The notes under the pieces: generated by a model
What the model saw: the letters and a program-made list of their open reading frames with translations, nothing else
Database searches by the model: none
Told to the model about the DNA's origin: nothing
Part shown: positions 37,862 through 47,064 of the stretch, one piece after another
How positions within the stretch are numbered: position 1 is the first letter of the stretch
How the letters are laid out: the number at the start of each line of letters is the position of its first letter
Translations under genes and position numbers: made by a program
Assembly: GCA_022749755.1 (NCBI GenBank)
Contig: CM040451.1
Coordinates: 7,887,871 to 7,951,870 of the forward strand
Direction of reading: 5' to 3'
DNA: 64,000 nt
Source: Azadirachta indica
Lineage: Eukaryota > Streptophyta > Magnoliopsida > Sapindales > Meliaceae

Positions 37862-39107
37862 ATGAAGCCTCAAAGTTCTTCGACCCCTCTTCTTTGATTT
37901 TCTCCTTTTACTTTCATTCCATCAGAAAATTTATAGTGATGCTCATGACAATTTTCTTCAATGTCTATATCTACACTCTAAGAATTCCACTTCCATTTCG
38001 AAAGTGATTTATACTCAAAACAACTCTTCATACACATTGATCTTGGAATTTACCATACAAATCCTTAGGTTTTCAACACCCATGACCCCAAAACCTCTTG
38101 CTATTGCCACACCCTTTTATGTGCTCACGTTCAAGTAGCCATTCAATGTTCCCAATTAAATGGCTTGCATATTAGGGTTCGTAGTGCAAGTCATGATCGC
38201 GAGGGCCTTTCTTATGTTGCTGATGTTCCATTTGTGATCATTGATTTAATAAATCTTAGTGCAATCAGTTTTGGCGTAGAAGATAAGACAGCATGGGTTG
38301 AAGCCAGTGCCACCATTAGGGAACTTTACTACAAGATTGATGAAAAAGGTAGAACATTTGCCTTTCTAGTAGGAGGTTGCCCTAGTATTGGTGTTCTTGG
38401 GTATTTTAGTGGTGAAGGATATGGTGCGTTGTTGCGGAAATATGGCCTTGTTGCTGATCATATCGCTAATACTCACTTGATCAATGCTAAAGGAAGTTTT
38501 TTGGAGAAGATTTATTTTGGGTGATTCGAGGAAGTGCAGGAGCTAGTTTCGGTGTTATTTTCGCTTGGAAAATAAAATTGGTTTCCATTCCACCAAGTCT
38601 TAACTGTATGTTTCGTACAATGAATTGTGGAACAACATGTTACAAAGATTATTCACAAATGGCAGTATGTTGCTCATAAACTTGTTGAAGATATATTTAA
38701 CCGAATCAATTTAATAAGTGTAAATTCATGTAAAGATGGAAAAAGAATGATGCAAGCTTTATTTGGGTTATCATTTCTTGGTGGGACTGAAAGGCTTCTT
38801 CATTGATGCAAGAGAGCTTCCCTGAACCCGGTTTGGTGAAGGAAGAATACTTCGGATTAAATCTGAGGTCCTCTTTTCCCCGTCCCAAAACACAGAATTT
38901 TTGGATGTTTTTTTGAACAGGACTTCTACAATTAAAAGATTTTTCAAAGTAAAATCTAACTATTTTAGAGAGCCCATGCCTCAAATTGCTTTTGAAGGGA
39001 CATCTCAATTGTTTAAAGAAAAGGAAGCAAAGGTTGCTGAATTGAATTTGGTTCCTTATGGTGGAAAAATGGGTAAGATTTTAGTGTTTAAAATTTATTT
39101 AGGGTAA
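37862..39107 (+). pseudogene. BBE-like pseudogene, C-type, copy 2
   Basis: Copy of 5994-7238, with the same early stop, the same loss of frame between blocks, and the same end after the GGKMG segment. Open remnants are 38165-38524 (first half of the FAD domain, with the His and the Cys) and 38901-39107 (middle domain). The sharing of all the major lesions with copy 1 shows that the gene was dead before the 7.6-kb duplication. Confidence 0.88.
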
Positions 39108-39521
39108 GAAGTAGGAGTAAAATAACTTAGAAAGTTTAGTTTTAATATTATAGTGATTCCTATTTTTTTAGCGTTCTTATTTGATTTTTATTGTTTGAGT
39201 AGAATTTTAGTTTATTATTTTTATTTTTCGTTAATTTTTTTTTCATGAGAATTATTATTCTCTTAGGATCAGGTTATATACTAGTATAAATATGTTATGT
39301 TATTTATTAGTTTGAATTAATTCATTCAATCAATAATATTTTGTTCAATTAATCTTGTGTACCTTATTTATCTTTATCTTTGGAGGTTCTTTATCTCTCT
39401 TTGAGAGGCTTTATTTTTGATTATTCAAGATGTACGCAAGAATAATATTTAATATTACTTCCGCATTGTGTCAAGTAGTATTAAAGTTTATCTCTGTACT
39501 AGGTGAGTCTATCTTATGATC
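39108..39521 (+). mobile_element. Likely LTR or terminal-region remnant, copy 2
   Basis: Same as 7239-7602 but continuing past the breakpoint as TCAAGTAGTATTAAAG, then GAGTCTATCTTATGATC. The last part is shared with 31516-31570. It joins the terminal repeat of the pararetrovirus-like element at about 39521. Confidence 0.4.
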
Positions 39522-39660
39522 CAAATTTATTTTAATTTTGAAATTATTTTACAATTTTCCAAGTTGTTATTTTCAAATTATTTACAATTGTTTTACTCAT
39601 CAACTCTCTAGTCCTGATCTCTTCCTGGGTTAATTTGCTTTCTGGGCTATTTTGGTATCA
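39522..39660 (+). repeat. 5' terminal repeat of the pararetrovirus-like element
   Basis: Starts CAAATTTATTTTAATTTTG and ends CTCATCAACTCTCTAGTC, CTCTTCCTGGG, then TTTTGGTATCA. It matches 45416-45560 and, in part, 46599-46739. The 3' copy has one more AAATTATTCTTGTTTC unit. Confidence 0.75.
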
Positions 39661-39666
39661 GAGCCA
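39653..39666 (+). promoter_or_regulatory. Primer-binding site for initiator Met tRNA
   Basis: TGGTATCAGAGCCA matches the 3' end complement of plant tRNA-iMet, the standard primer of caulimovirids and of many plant LTR elements. It marks the start of minus-strand DNA synthesis and fixes the element's orientation as plus. Confidence 0.8.
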
Positions 39667-39770
39667 AGTGTTTTTGGAGGTTGTTGAAGTTTTAATAAAA
39701 ATAATTGTTAAATAAATTGTTTAAAACATCATAGTTATAGAGAGGGAGCATTGTGTAAAGCTATTTGTAG

Positions 39771-39852
39771 GTTTGGCAAGTCAGGTCGCGAGTGACAGTA
39801 AGATCCTACAAGAATGTGAGGTTGTAAGTCCAGCGTTCGACCCCAAGGTATT
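39771..39852 (+). other. tRNA-like stretch in the element's leader
   Basis: TGGCAAGTCAGG near the start and GCGTTCGACCCC about 50 bases later resemble the A and B boxes of a tRNA or tRNA-derived SINE head. The intervening part reads TGAGGTTGTAAGTC. Neither box is a perfect match and the sequence does not fold into a full tRNA by eye. Confidence 0.25.
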
Positions 39853-39917
39853 CCCGTAGCTCTCTTTATATTTAGAATTTATGTGTTTTGAATTGTTTAT
39901 TTGCAATAGTTTTAATT

Positions 39918-40388
39918 ATGGCTTTTTCAATTAGAAAATTATTTCATTATAAATCTAAAGAACCCACAAAGATCATTAGTTTTAAAGAAATCATGAGTAA
40001 GATTAGTGATGCTAGTCAATACTTATCCAAAAATATGTTATCCACTATTCCACCTAATATTATTTATGACATAGGAACATTTGATTTTAGGACTGCTTTT
40101 TCTATTAAAGAACACGAAGAAATCTTATCTTTACAGAGTGAATTTGAAAAAATTAGGTTACTCAACTCTACTGCACTCAATAAATACAAGGAACAAAGAT
40201 TTAATTATATCCATTTTGTACTTATTCAAATAGCAATCAAACTTTTAGTTAGAAAAGGATTAGATTCTCCAATCTTAGTTCTTCTTAGGGATAAAACGTT
40301 ACTCAAATTTCAAAATTCTTTTTTAGGCGTAGTTAAATCAAATCTTTGTAATGGAGCTATTTATGTTAATTGTGCACCAAATTTCTAG
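39918..40388 (+). pseudogene. Movement-protein-like ORF (30K family), truncated
   Basis: Open frame of about 157 codons. An upstream ATG at 39888 would add ten residues, but MAFSIRK at 39918 is the likelier start. The central part has the caulimovirid movement-protein look: a Y-I-H-F segment followed by Q-I-x-I-K, then G-L-D-S-P-I and a conserved aspartate, then a glycine-containing segment with S-N-L-x-x-G. Proteins of this kind line or enlarge plasmodesmata to let virus particles pass. The frame ends at a TAG at 40386-40388, but the same frame continues with coding-like character beyond it, so it is a truncated relic. Whether MP was once separate or fused to the next region is not clear. 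Confidence 0.6.
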
Positions 40389-43110
40389 GTTAGTTTACAT
40401 GATCCAACTATTTTAGATACTTTAGTACTCAATATTCATATTTCAAAAATTAAATTCCAACCACATAATCAAGGATACATGTTACTTTATGGAATTTATT
40501 TTAAGTAAATTACTTCCCAATTTAACACTCGATACTTATTACAAGATAATAGGAGAGAAACATCCATTCTTAATATTCAAACAAAAGATGAAGATATTAC
40601 AATAAATTCCTTTACTGCAAAATTACTTAAATGGGATGAAATTAACATTCCAAAAAACTGGAAAATAGATCAACCACAAGTCCTTAGAAATTTAGGCCAA
40701 AAAGATATTCCTCAAATAGTAGAAACTAACGATGGGAAAATTCTCCTTAGATTCAATTCTTTTAGATAACCTAGACCACCAACTAGTTATTCAGATTTTC
40801 AAGCTGCTAGATCATCATTTTCCATTCCTAGCACTTCTAGAGTTTAAACTGCTAAAATAGAAGATTTAGATACTTAAAGTTTTGTTCAGTATACTACTCC
40901 AATAGCTGAACCAGTACATAAGCCAGAATTTCCAACTTTTTTTGATTTTTAGACTATTAACACAATAGTTAATGAAAATTGGGAAATAGACAAAAATTTT
41001 CTTAGAGAAGATTTCAATTAATTAATAAACAAAGAAAAGAAAATGTGATTTTTAGCTAATTTTGACTTAGATCAACAAGTCATTATTAGGACAGTTTGGT
41101 ATGATGACATGAATAGGATAAAAACAAATATTCCATTTTTCACATAGTTTGAAATGTGTTCCTTTAATAACAAAATAGCATATCCTTTTAGAAAATCAAA
41201 CTTAAACGTCCATACTAGTCATCTTAGAAAATGAGAAACAAAAAATCATGGCATTATTCAATCAGTACATCTACCCCTAAAATCTCTCAAACTTAATATT
41301 TCAGGTAGTCGTATTCCAGTATCACCATTCAAATTAGCTGATGATAAATCAAATACTGAGCCTTCTACTTTAGGAGACATTAAAAAACTTTATGAATGGA
41401 ATAATTATCAAAGTTAAATATTGCACACCATTTCCAAACAAGTTAGTCATATCGAGAATAAATTAGACCAAACTACCCCTAATCCTAGTTTCCCCTCTAG
41501 TGTAACCCCACCTTTATTCAAACCCCAACCATTATCGCAAAAAGATAAAGAAATTACTCATTTTCCCAAAATTGACCTTTTAGATCAAATTAATAAAAAA
41601 TTATTGTTTTTACCAGGACCTTCCAATGTTAGTACTATAGATGAAATTTTAAAGAGTTAAACCCAAAGTCAAGATGAAGATAGTGAGCCCTTAGAAATCA
41701 ATAGATTATAAAGAAAAATTAGACAACCCAATAGTTGAAAAGACACATTAATTAGAAATTATTATCCTAAACCTACTCCACCATATATTTAATACGAAGA
41801 ACGTTCCAAGTATGTTATTACTTAATACACCGGAAAAGTTATCTATGAATGGAATATAGATGGTAGATCCGAATATGAAATTATAAATGTACTCCAAGAA
41901 ATAGGAATGGCTGCAATAGCCTATAAAGTTGTAAAAAACACTGATCATTAAGCCGCTACACTAATAGTAGCAGGGTTTACAGGATCCCTTAGGTATTAGT
42001 AGAATAATAGTCTTAGTGCATCTACTCAACAAAACATACTCAATCACGTAGAACAACTCATAATAGAAGATGATCAAGGATTCCAAGAAGTCAAAGAAAC
42101 ACAAAATATCATAGAAGTACTTTTCACACTATAACTATGCATTTTATAGACAATCCTCAAGAAAAACTTCAAAGTTCCAAATTAGTGCTTACAAATCTTA
42201 AATGCCCAACTTTAAGTGACTTTAGATGGTACAAAGATGTTTTCATTACACACATATTCCAACAACAAGACTACAATGCCTCTTTTTGGAAAGAAAGGTT
42301 TATTGCAGAATTACCCAAATTCTTTTCTAATAGAGTACTCAAAAAATTAGTAAAAATTACCGGAGGTAGTTCAATCCCTTGGGACACTATTACCTATGGT
42401 CAACTCTTTGCATTTAACAAAAAAAAGGCTTAACCTTATGTCATAAACAAAAAGATAAGAAAAATAGTGAGAAATATTCTTTTAAACAAACCGTAAGTAA
42501 TTTTTGTGCCCAATATGGTTATGAAAATCTTACGGCCTATCTTGTAGAAAAACCTATAGGCTCAAAACTATTACTTATCCCACAAAAAATAAAAATGCCC
42601 AATTTAATGAACCCTATTACAAAAAGAGTGAAAAACGTAGCAAGACCAAACATAGTAAAAAGCCCATAGTTTGTTGGACTTGTAAAAAACTAGGCCATAC
42701 TTCCACCAACTGTAAAACAAAAAATAGGATTAATGAAATATTTAAGGATGATGAAGATCTTAGACAAAACTTTAGCCAACTTCTCCTTAGTGAACAACCT
42801 AATAGTTAATCGGATTTCTCTGAAGTTATTCAACAAATAGATGATTTTAGTGACACAACTAGTATTCAAGATTGTAGTTGTAGTGAAGGAATATGCAACT
42901 GCCAATCACTTAACATGATATCAAGTAGGAAACAGGATAAACAATTTCTTTTAAACATTATAGATAGAATAGAAGATTTCGAAGTCAAAATAGAATACTT
43001 GCTTAAATTCAAAGATATCCTTACTCAAGAACAACACCTTAGTACTTTAGAACTATTTAGTTTTAATAAAATTTTTGATAAATATCCTACTCAAAATCTT
43101 TTTAAATAAG
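40389..43110 (+). pseudogene. Capsid/gag-like polyprotein region, many stops
   Basis: From 40389 to about 42100 the movement-protein frame stays coding-like but is cut by repeated TAA/TAG and a few TGA codons. The longest open piece, 41421-41660, is Pro/Gln/Lys-rich. A frameshift near 42100 moves the reading to 42137-42433 (D-F-R-W-Y-K-D and similar aromatic-rich sequence). By 42669 the original frame returns with a CCHC zinc knuckle, followed by 42915-43109, rich in charged residues and perhaps coiled coil. Order and knuckle fit a nucleocapsid-type protein that binds the genome. Not translatable as a whole. Confidence 0.55.
42672..42713 (+). other. CCHC zinc knuckle in the capsid-like region
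   Basis: In the movement-protein frame the codons read C-W-T-C-K-K-L-G-H-T-S-T-N-C, an exact C-x2-C-x4-H-x4-C. This is the nucleic-acid-binding finger of retroviral nucleocapsids and caulimovirid coat proteins. It has survived intact although the surrounding frame is broken. Confidence 0.85.
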
Positions 43111-43311
43111 TTGCCACAGGAGAATTACAATAAGAGATGAAAATGCTTAAAAAAACAACTTAACAAATTAGAACAAAAAGTGCAAGAATAATAATTACAA
43201 CAATTACAGAATAATGTTATAATAGAGTTAGTAGAAAATTCCATTAAAAAACAAAAAGAAATTATTCAACCCAATAATTCTATAGAAGTAGATCCTACTA
43301 ACAACTCTGAT

Positions 43312-43640
43312 GATACGTTTATTCAACTTGTTAGTAAGATTAATTTTCAAAAATGGTATATTCACATAGGAAATAGTTTTCACTTAGAAACCACTGCCTT
43401 AATTGACTTTGGCGTCGACCAAAAACTAGAGAAAAATTATATGGTGCAAACAGTTTTAGTCTCAATGTTAGGTACAAATTATTAAATATAAAAATTTGTA
43501 ATGATAATTATTGCTTTAGGAATAATTTTACTTTAGTAAAAAATCTTAGCCAAAATATTATTTTAGGTACTCCATTTTTGACACAAATATATTTTTTTGC
43601 TGTAGATGATAAGGGAATCCATACTTACGTGTTAAGCAAA
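43312..43640 (+). pseudogene. Aspartic protease-like domain, active site altered
   Basis: In frame with GAT at 43312 the reading leads to L-I-D-F-G-V-D (catalytic Asp codon 43405-43407), where a retropepsin should have D-T/S-G-A. Stops follow soon after. A later hydrophobic segment with L-G-T-P-F at about 43560-43580 (in a shifted frame) looks like the second conserved protease block. The domain would process the polyprotein; here it is mutated and frameshifted. Confidence 0.5.
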
Positions 43641-44820
43641 TAAATTACCTTTCATTTCTTATCTCCCATTAGTCAAAAAGAGATCAATTTCTCCAAGAAA
43701 ATTCTATTACCTGACAACTCAACATTATATCCAGCAAAAGTATGAAACCTTCAGACTATGCAATGACTACTCAAATTTCAATTCCTGATTACAGGAATAT
43801 TCTAGTTGATTCAACCACAGGTATGATTTCTTCAACTCAAGAATATCTTTCTCTATCTTATATTCAAGCAATAAAATCTGGGTCACCTACCCAACCTAGG
43901 TCTTCTGCTAAGAAAAATACTGTGTCTTCAACATAGTCTCCCACTCAAAACTCCCAATACAAAACCAAATCACAAGCACAATATATCCAAGTTACCCTTT
44001 ATAATAAACCCATTTAGTTAAAAGACCTTTATAACCTTACCAACAGATTATTCCACCCTAATTTTCAATTTATTAATGATACTCCACTAAAAAATAGACG
44101 ATTTTACGAATTAATTTTAGTAGACACAAAATCTATAGAAATTAACCATCACCATAATATAAAAGATTTTAACCAAATAGCCTACTCCACATGTAAAATC
44201 AAAAAGATCCTTTCACCCAGAGAATTCTCTACAACCTCTATATATTCCACGTATCTTTTTCGGTACCATTCAAATCAGAAGGATACAATTATATTAATTA
44301 TCAAAAAGCATGGTTCAATATTTTTTTCTTAGATCATTCGACCATTCCTGATTTATCCAATTTGACCAAACTTGTGCAAATATCACTCCCTCTTGGTTTT
44401 AAGAATAGTGGTTCTTTTTAGAATCAAAACCATCAATTTACCCACAACAAGTTATCCAAGAATCCTTTCCCTGATTTAAGAAAAATATCTCAAAAACTAA
44501 TCAACCATTGTTTGCCGAACTTAGTTTCCATATCAGATGTTCAATACCGTGGATCCTTTTATGAAATTTTACGATAGAAAAATATTATCCAGATTGTAAC
44601 TTGTCTCTTTTGCGAGAATTCAAAATTAAATTGTGGGACAAATATGATTTAAACAAAATTACTCTATCTGTAATTATTCAATGGCTAAAGTAAGAAAAGA
44701 CAATTGTTAAGGCAGTCAAAGAAATTTCTTCCCCACTTTTAAAGAGGACTTCTACTCCCTCTAAAAAGGCCAGCTCCAACACTTCTCAAAAGAATAAAAA
44801 ATAATATTATGCCAAAATGT
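43641..44820 (+). pseudogene. Unnamed post-protease coding remnant
   Basis: Broken coding-like sequence after the protease: 43742-43936 is one open piece (Ser/Thr-rich) and several short frames follow in shifting registers to a Lys/Ser-rich tail near 44815. I looked for reverse-transcriptase landmarks (an aromatic-x-D-D box, LPQG-like box) and RNase H acidic motifs in all three plus frames and saw none. I do not know its function. Confidence 0.35.
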
Positions 44821-44995
44821 TCAACGAGTTAATCAAGAAAATGGAAGAGGAAGAAGAAAATAATACTCAAGAATCTTCAACTAGATCTACTCAACCACCG
44901 ACAGATGACCCATATGGTGGACCCTTCTCTTAAGACCTTTTTGATTTGTAATTATTCAAATCCAGACAAAAGCATATTTATCACATGGGCGACAT

Positions 44996-45130
44996 CAAGC
45001 ATCTTCAAGGACAATTATTTAAGACAAAGATATGTAACCGACAAAAAGCATCTTCAAGGACAATTATTCAAGGTAAAGGCACATTTTCCACGTGACTGAT
45101 AAAAAGCATCTTCAAAAACAATTATTCAAG
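44996..45130 (+). promoter_or_regulatory. Three direct repeats upstream of the element's TATA box
   Basis: GCATCTTCAAGGACAATT occurs at about 44999 and 45049, and a variant with AAAAACAATT at about 45107, spaced 50-58 bases apart. They end about 75 bases before the TATA box. Repeated upstream motifs of this sort are typical enhancer parts of caulimovirid-type promoters. The role is inferred from position. Confidence 0.55.
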
Positions 45131-45202
45131 ACATTGTAACTTTTAGTCAATTTTGTTGTATTCAATAATTATATTCAATCATGTAAGAGTTACTCAATTG
45201 TA

Positions 45203-45210
45203 TCTATAAA
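45203..45210 (+). promoter_or_regulatory. TATA box of the pararetrovirus-like element
   Basis: TCTATAAA followed by TTAGAGAATCG, downstream of the direct repeats and about 210 bases before the 3' terminal repeat. Position and sequence fit the promoter of the genome-length transcript. Confidence 0.55.
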
Positions 45211-45415
45211 TTAGAGAATCGTTTTCTCATTCGAGGAGGCAGACTTAGGAGGCAAACCTAAAAGGCAAATACTTAGAGAGAAAAACTCCCTTTGTAATAT
45301 TCTCCAGTCATCAATATGATATTCCTATTTTCAAAATCTCATTTGTTCTTATTTAACTCATACAATTTCTAATTCAATATTTCAATTTCTAATCTCGTGT
45401 AATTTCAAATTTATT

Positions 45416-45560
45416 TTAATTTTGAAATTATTCTTGTTTCAAATTATTTTATAATTTTCCAAGTTATTTTTTTCAAAATATTTACAATCATTTTACTCAT
45501 CAACTCTCTAGTCTCGATCTCTTCCTCGGCTAATTTGCTTCCTGGGCTAATTTGGTATCA
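45416..45560 (+). repeat. 3' terminal repeat of the pararetrovirus-like element
   Basis: Second copy of 39522-39660, ending in TTTGGTATCA. The primer-site match then stops (AATAAATT follows instead of GAGCCA). Inclusion of TGGTATCA in the repeat is hard to explain for an LTR, which stops before the primer site, but easy for a terminally redundant circular viral genome. Confidence 0.7.
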
Positions 45561-45581
45561 ATAAATTATTCTTGTAAAATT

Positions 45582-46136
45582 ATTTTTAAAAAATAATACC
45601 AACACATTATTATTATTATTTTTAAAAAATGTATTATTATTATAATTATTTAAAACATCATTTTAAAAATATTACCAAAAGGTATTCTATATATCATGTC
45701 AATAATTAATATCCCATCATATCTTTTATATTTTCACTTGACATAATCAAGAAAGTTATAGCCCTTTTATTTTTACCTGAAATTTTAATAAATTTAAAAT
45801 ACAAAATAAATCTAAATATAAAAATTAGAGTCATTATAAATAATGTGTCTATATTTTATTTATTATTTTTTAAATATAAATATTTAAAAACTAGTAATTT
45901 TATTCATCATATTCTTATAAATAATTAAGATAAACCTAACTATCAAATAAATAAAATTCTAAGGGTATTTAAGTCATTGTAACTAAAAATTATTACATTA
46001 GCATTAAATTAAAAGTTTGTACTTATTTTGTTAAGATATAATTATCAAATTGTAAGTGTTAAGCTAGAAAATAAGAATCACTATAATACTAAAACTAAAC
46101 TTTCTAATTTATTTTATTCCTACTTCTTGTTTTCAA
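45582..46136. repeat. Inverted repeat, left arm (about 555 bp)
   Basis: Reverse complement of 47051-47602 with few mismatches, for example the stretch around ACTTGACATAATCAAGAAAG and its partner CTTTCTTGATTATGTCAAGT. The arms are copies of the 3' flank of BBE-like gene C (57820-58260). The spacer is about 914 bp. Confidence 0.92.
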
Positions 46137-46171
46137 ATTATAACAAAAATAATTTGAAAATTATAACATTT

Positions 46172-46374
46172 CCTTTTCTAACTAAAGGTTTGATTGCTAT
46201 TTGAATAAGTGCAAAATAGATATAATTAAATCCTTATTTCTTGTATTTATTGAGTGCAGTAGAGTTGAATAATCTAATTTCTTCAAATTTATTCTGTAAG
46301 AATAGAATTTCTTCATGTTCTTTGATAGAAAAAGCAGTCTTAAAATCAAATTTTCCTATATCATAAATAATATT
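46172..46374 (-). pseudogene. Inverted scrap of the movement-protein gene
   Basis: The reverse complement matches 40056-40261 of the movement-protein frame with scattered substitutions. It includes the segment coding for the Phe/Lys-rich stretch before Y-I-H-F. It carries at least one in-frame stop on its own strand (AAATAAGG). It is a second, opposite insertion of the same virus-like family, too short for any function. Confidence 0.8.
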
Positions 46375-46598
46375 AACTTAATAGATTGATAGATTGGTTA
46401 GTTAAATTGACTTTTTAAAAAAGAATTGGAAAAAAATTAAGGATAAATTTTAAAAAATATTTTGTAAAAATTAAGAAATAATTTTTGAGAATTAATTGTG
46501 AGAAATAATTTTTTAAAAACTAAAACATAATTGAAGAATTAATTGTGTGAAAACTAAAAGTTAATTTGAATAATTAAAAATTTAACAAACTAAGACTT
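46375..46598. other. AT-rich filler between viral scraps
   Basis: Repeats of GAATTAATTGTG and AAAACTAAAA type; no coding signal. It may be internal duplication of a short unit. Confidence 0.35.
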
Positions 46599-46739
46599 TC
46601 AAATTATTTACAATTTTCCAAGTTATAATTTTCAAATTATTCTTGTTTCAAATTATTTTACAATTTTCCAAGTTATTATTTTCAAATTATTTACAATCAT
46701 TTTACTCATCAACTCTCTAGTCCCGATCTCTTCCTAGGC
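46599..46739 (+). repeat. Third terminal-repeat remnant of the pararetrovirus-like element
   Basis: Matches 45416-45540 (ACTCATCAACTCTCTAGTC, then CGATCTCTTCCTAGGCT) and fuses directly to BBE coding sequence at 46738-46740. It shows that the BBE fragment was joined to viral DNA. Confidence 0.75.
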
Positions 46740-47064
46740 TTCTTCATTGATGCAAGAGAGCTTCCCTGAACCCAGTTTGGTGAAAGAAGACTACTATGAA
46801 ATGAGTTGGATTAAATCTGACGTCCTCTTTTCCCCATCCCAAAACAGAGAGTTTTTTTATTTGTTTTTGAACAAGACTTCTACAATTAAAAGATTTTTCA
46901 AAGTAAAATTTAACTATTTTAGAGAGCCCATGCCTCAAATTGTTTTTGAAGGGACATCTCAATTGTTTAAAGAAAAGGAAGCAAAGGTTGCTGAATTGAC
47001 TTTGGTTCCTTTTGGTGGAAAAATGGGTGAGATTTTAGAGTTTAAAATTTATGTAAACAAGTAG
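46738..47064 (+). pseudogene. BBE-like fragment, middle domain only (C-type)
   Basis: An open frame from 46747 encodes the middle third of the enzyme: M-Q-E-S-F-P-E, the S-W-I-K-S-D-V-L-F-S-P-S-Q-N block, and F-K-V-K-F-N-Y-F-R-E-P-M-P, up to GGKMGEI. It keeps the segment around 46790-46815 (YYEMSWI) that is lost in 6950-7000 and 38820-38870, so it is less damaged there. It lacks both FAD-linking residues and the C-terminal end. The same C-terminal break as in the other two C-type pseudogenes is present, and the 3' flank of gene C follows. Confidence 0.85.

Larger units (their letters stand above)
31870..39471. repeat. Segmental duplication, copy 2 (pairs with 1-7602)
   Basis: Near-identical to 1-7602 in the same orientation. 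It carries the same dead BBE start, spacer, protease relic (35523-35912) and plus-strand BBE pseudogene. Local differences: an extra TATA unit near 32555, TAG repeated near 32860, one fewer T in the protease frame near 35866, and one extra C near 38827. After 39471 it runs into retroelement DNA, whereas copy 1 runs into unrelated sequence at 7603. Confidence 0.93.
39522..45560 (+). mobile_element. Decayed endogenous pararetrovirus-like (caulimovirid) element
   Basis: A plus-strand element of about 6 kb, bounded by a ~140-bp terminal repeat that ends in TGGTATCA at both sides (39522-39660 and 45416-45560). In order it holds a primer-binding site, leader, movement-protein frame, capsid/gag-like region, CCHC zinc knuckle, aspartic-protease-like domain, a further conserved-looking but unnamed region, a promoter with direct repeats, and the 3' terminal repeat. 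Frames are broken by many stops, mostly TAA and TAG, and by several frameshifts. No reverse transcriptase, RNase H or integrase is visible, and too little room is left between protease and promoter for them. The repeats lack TG...CA ends, which favours a pararetrovirus origin over an LTR retrotransposon. It cannot be functional as it stands. Confidence 0.7.

Noticed and set aside
39771..39852. A functional tRNA gene
   Set aside because: Both boxes are imperfect and I could not draw the four arms; kept only as a tRNA-like stretch.
43641..44820. Reverse transcriptase of the pararetrovirus-like element
   Set aside because: No aromatic-x-D-D box or neighbouring RT motifs in any plus frame; length too short.
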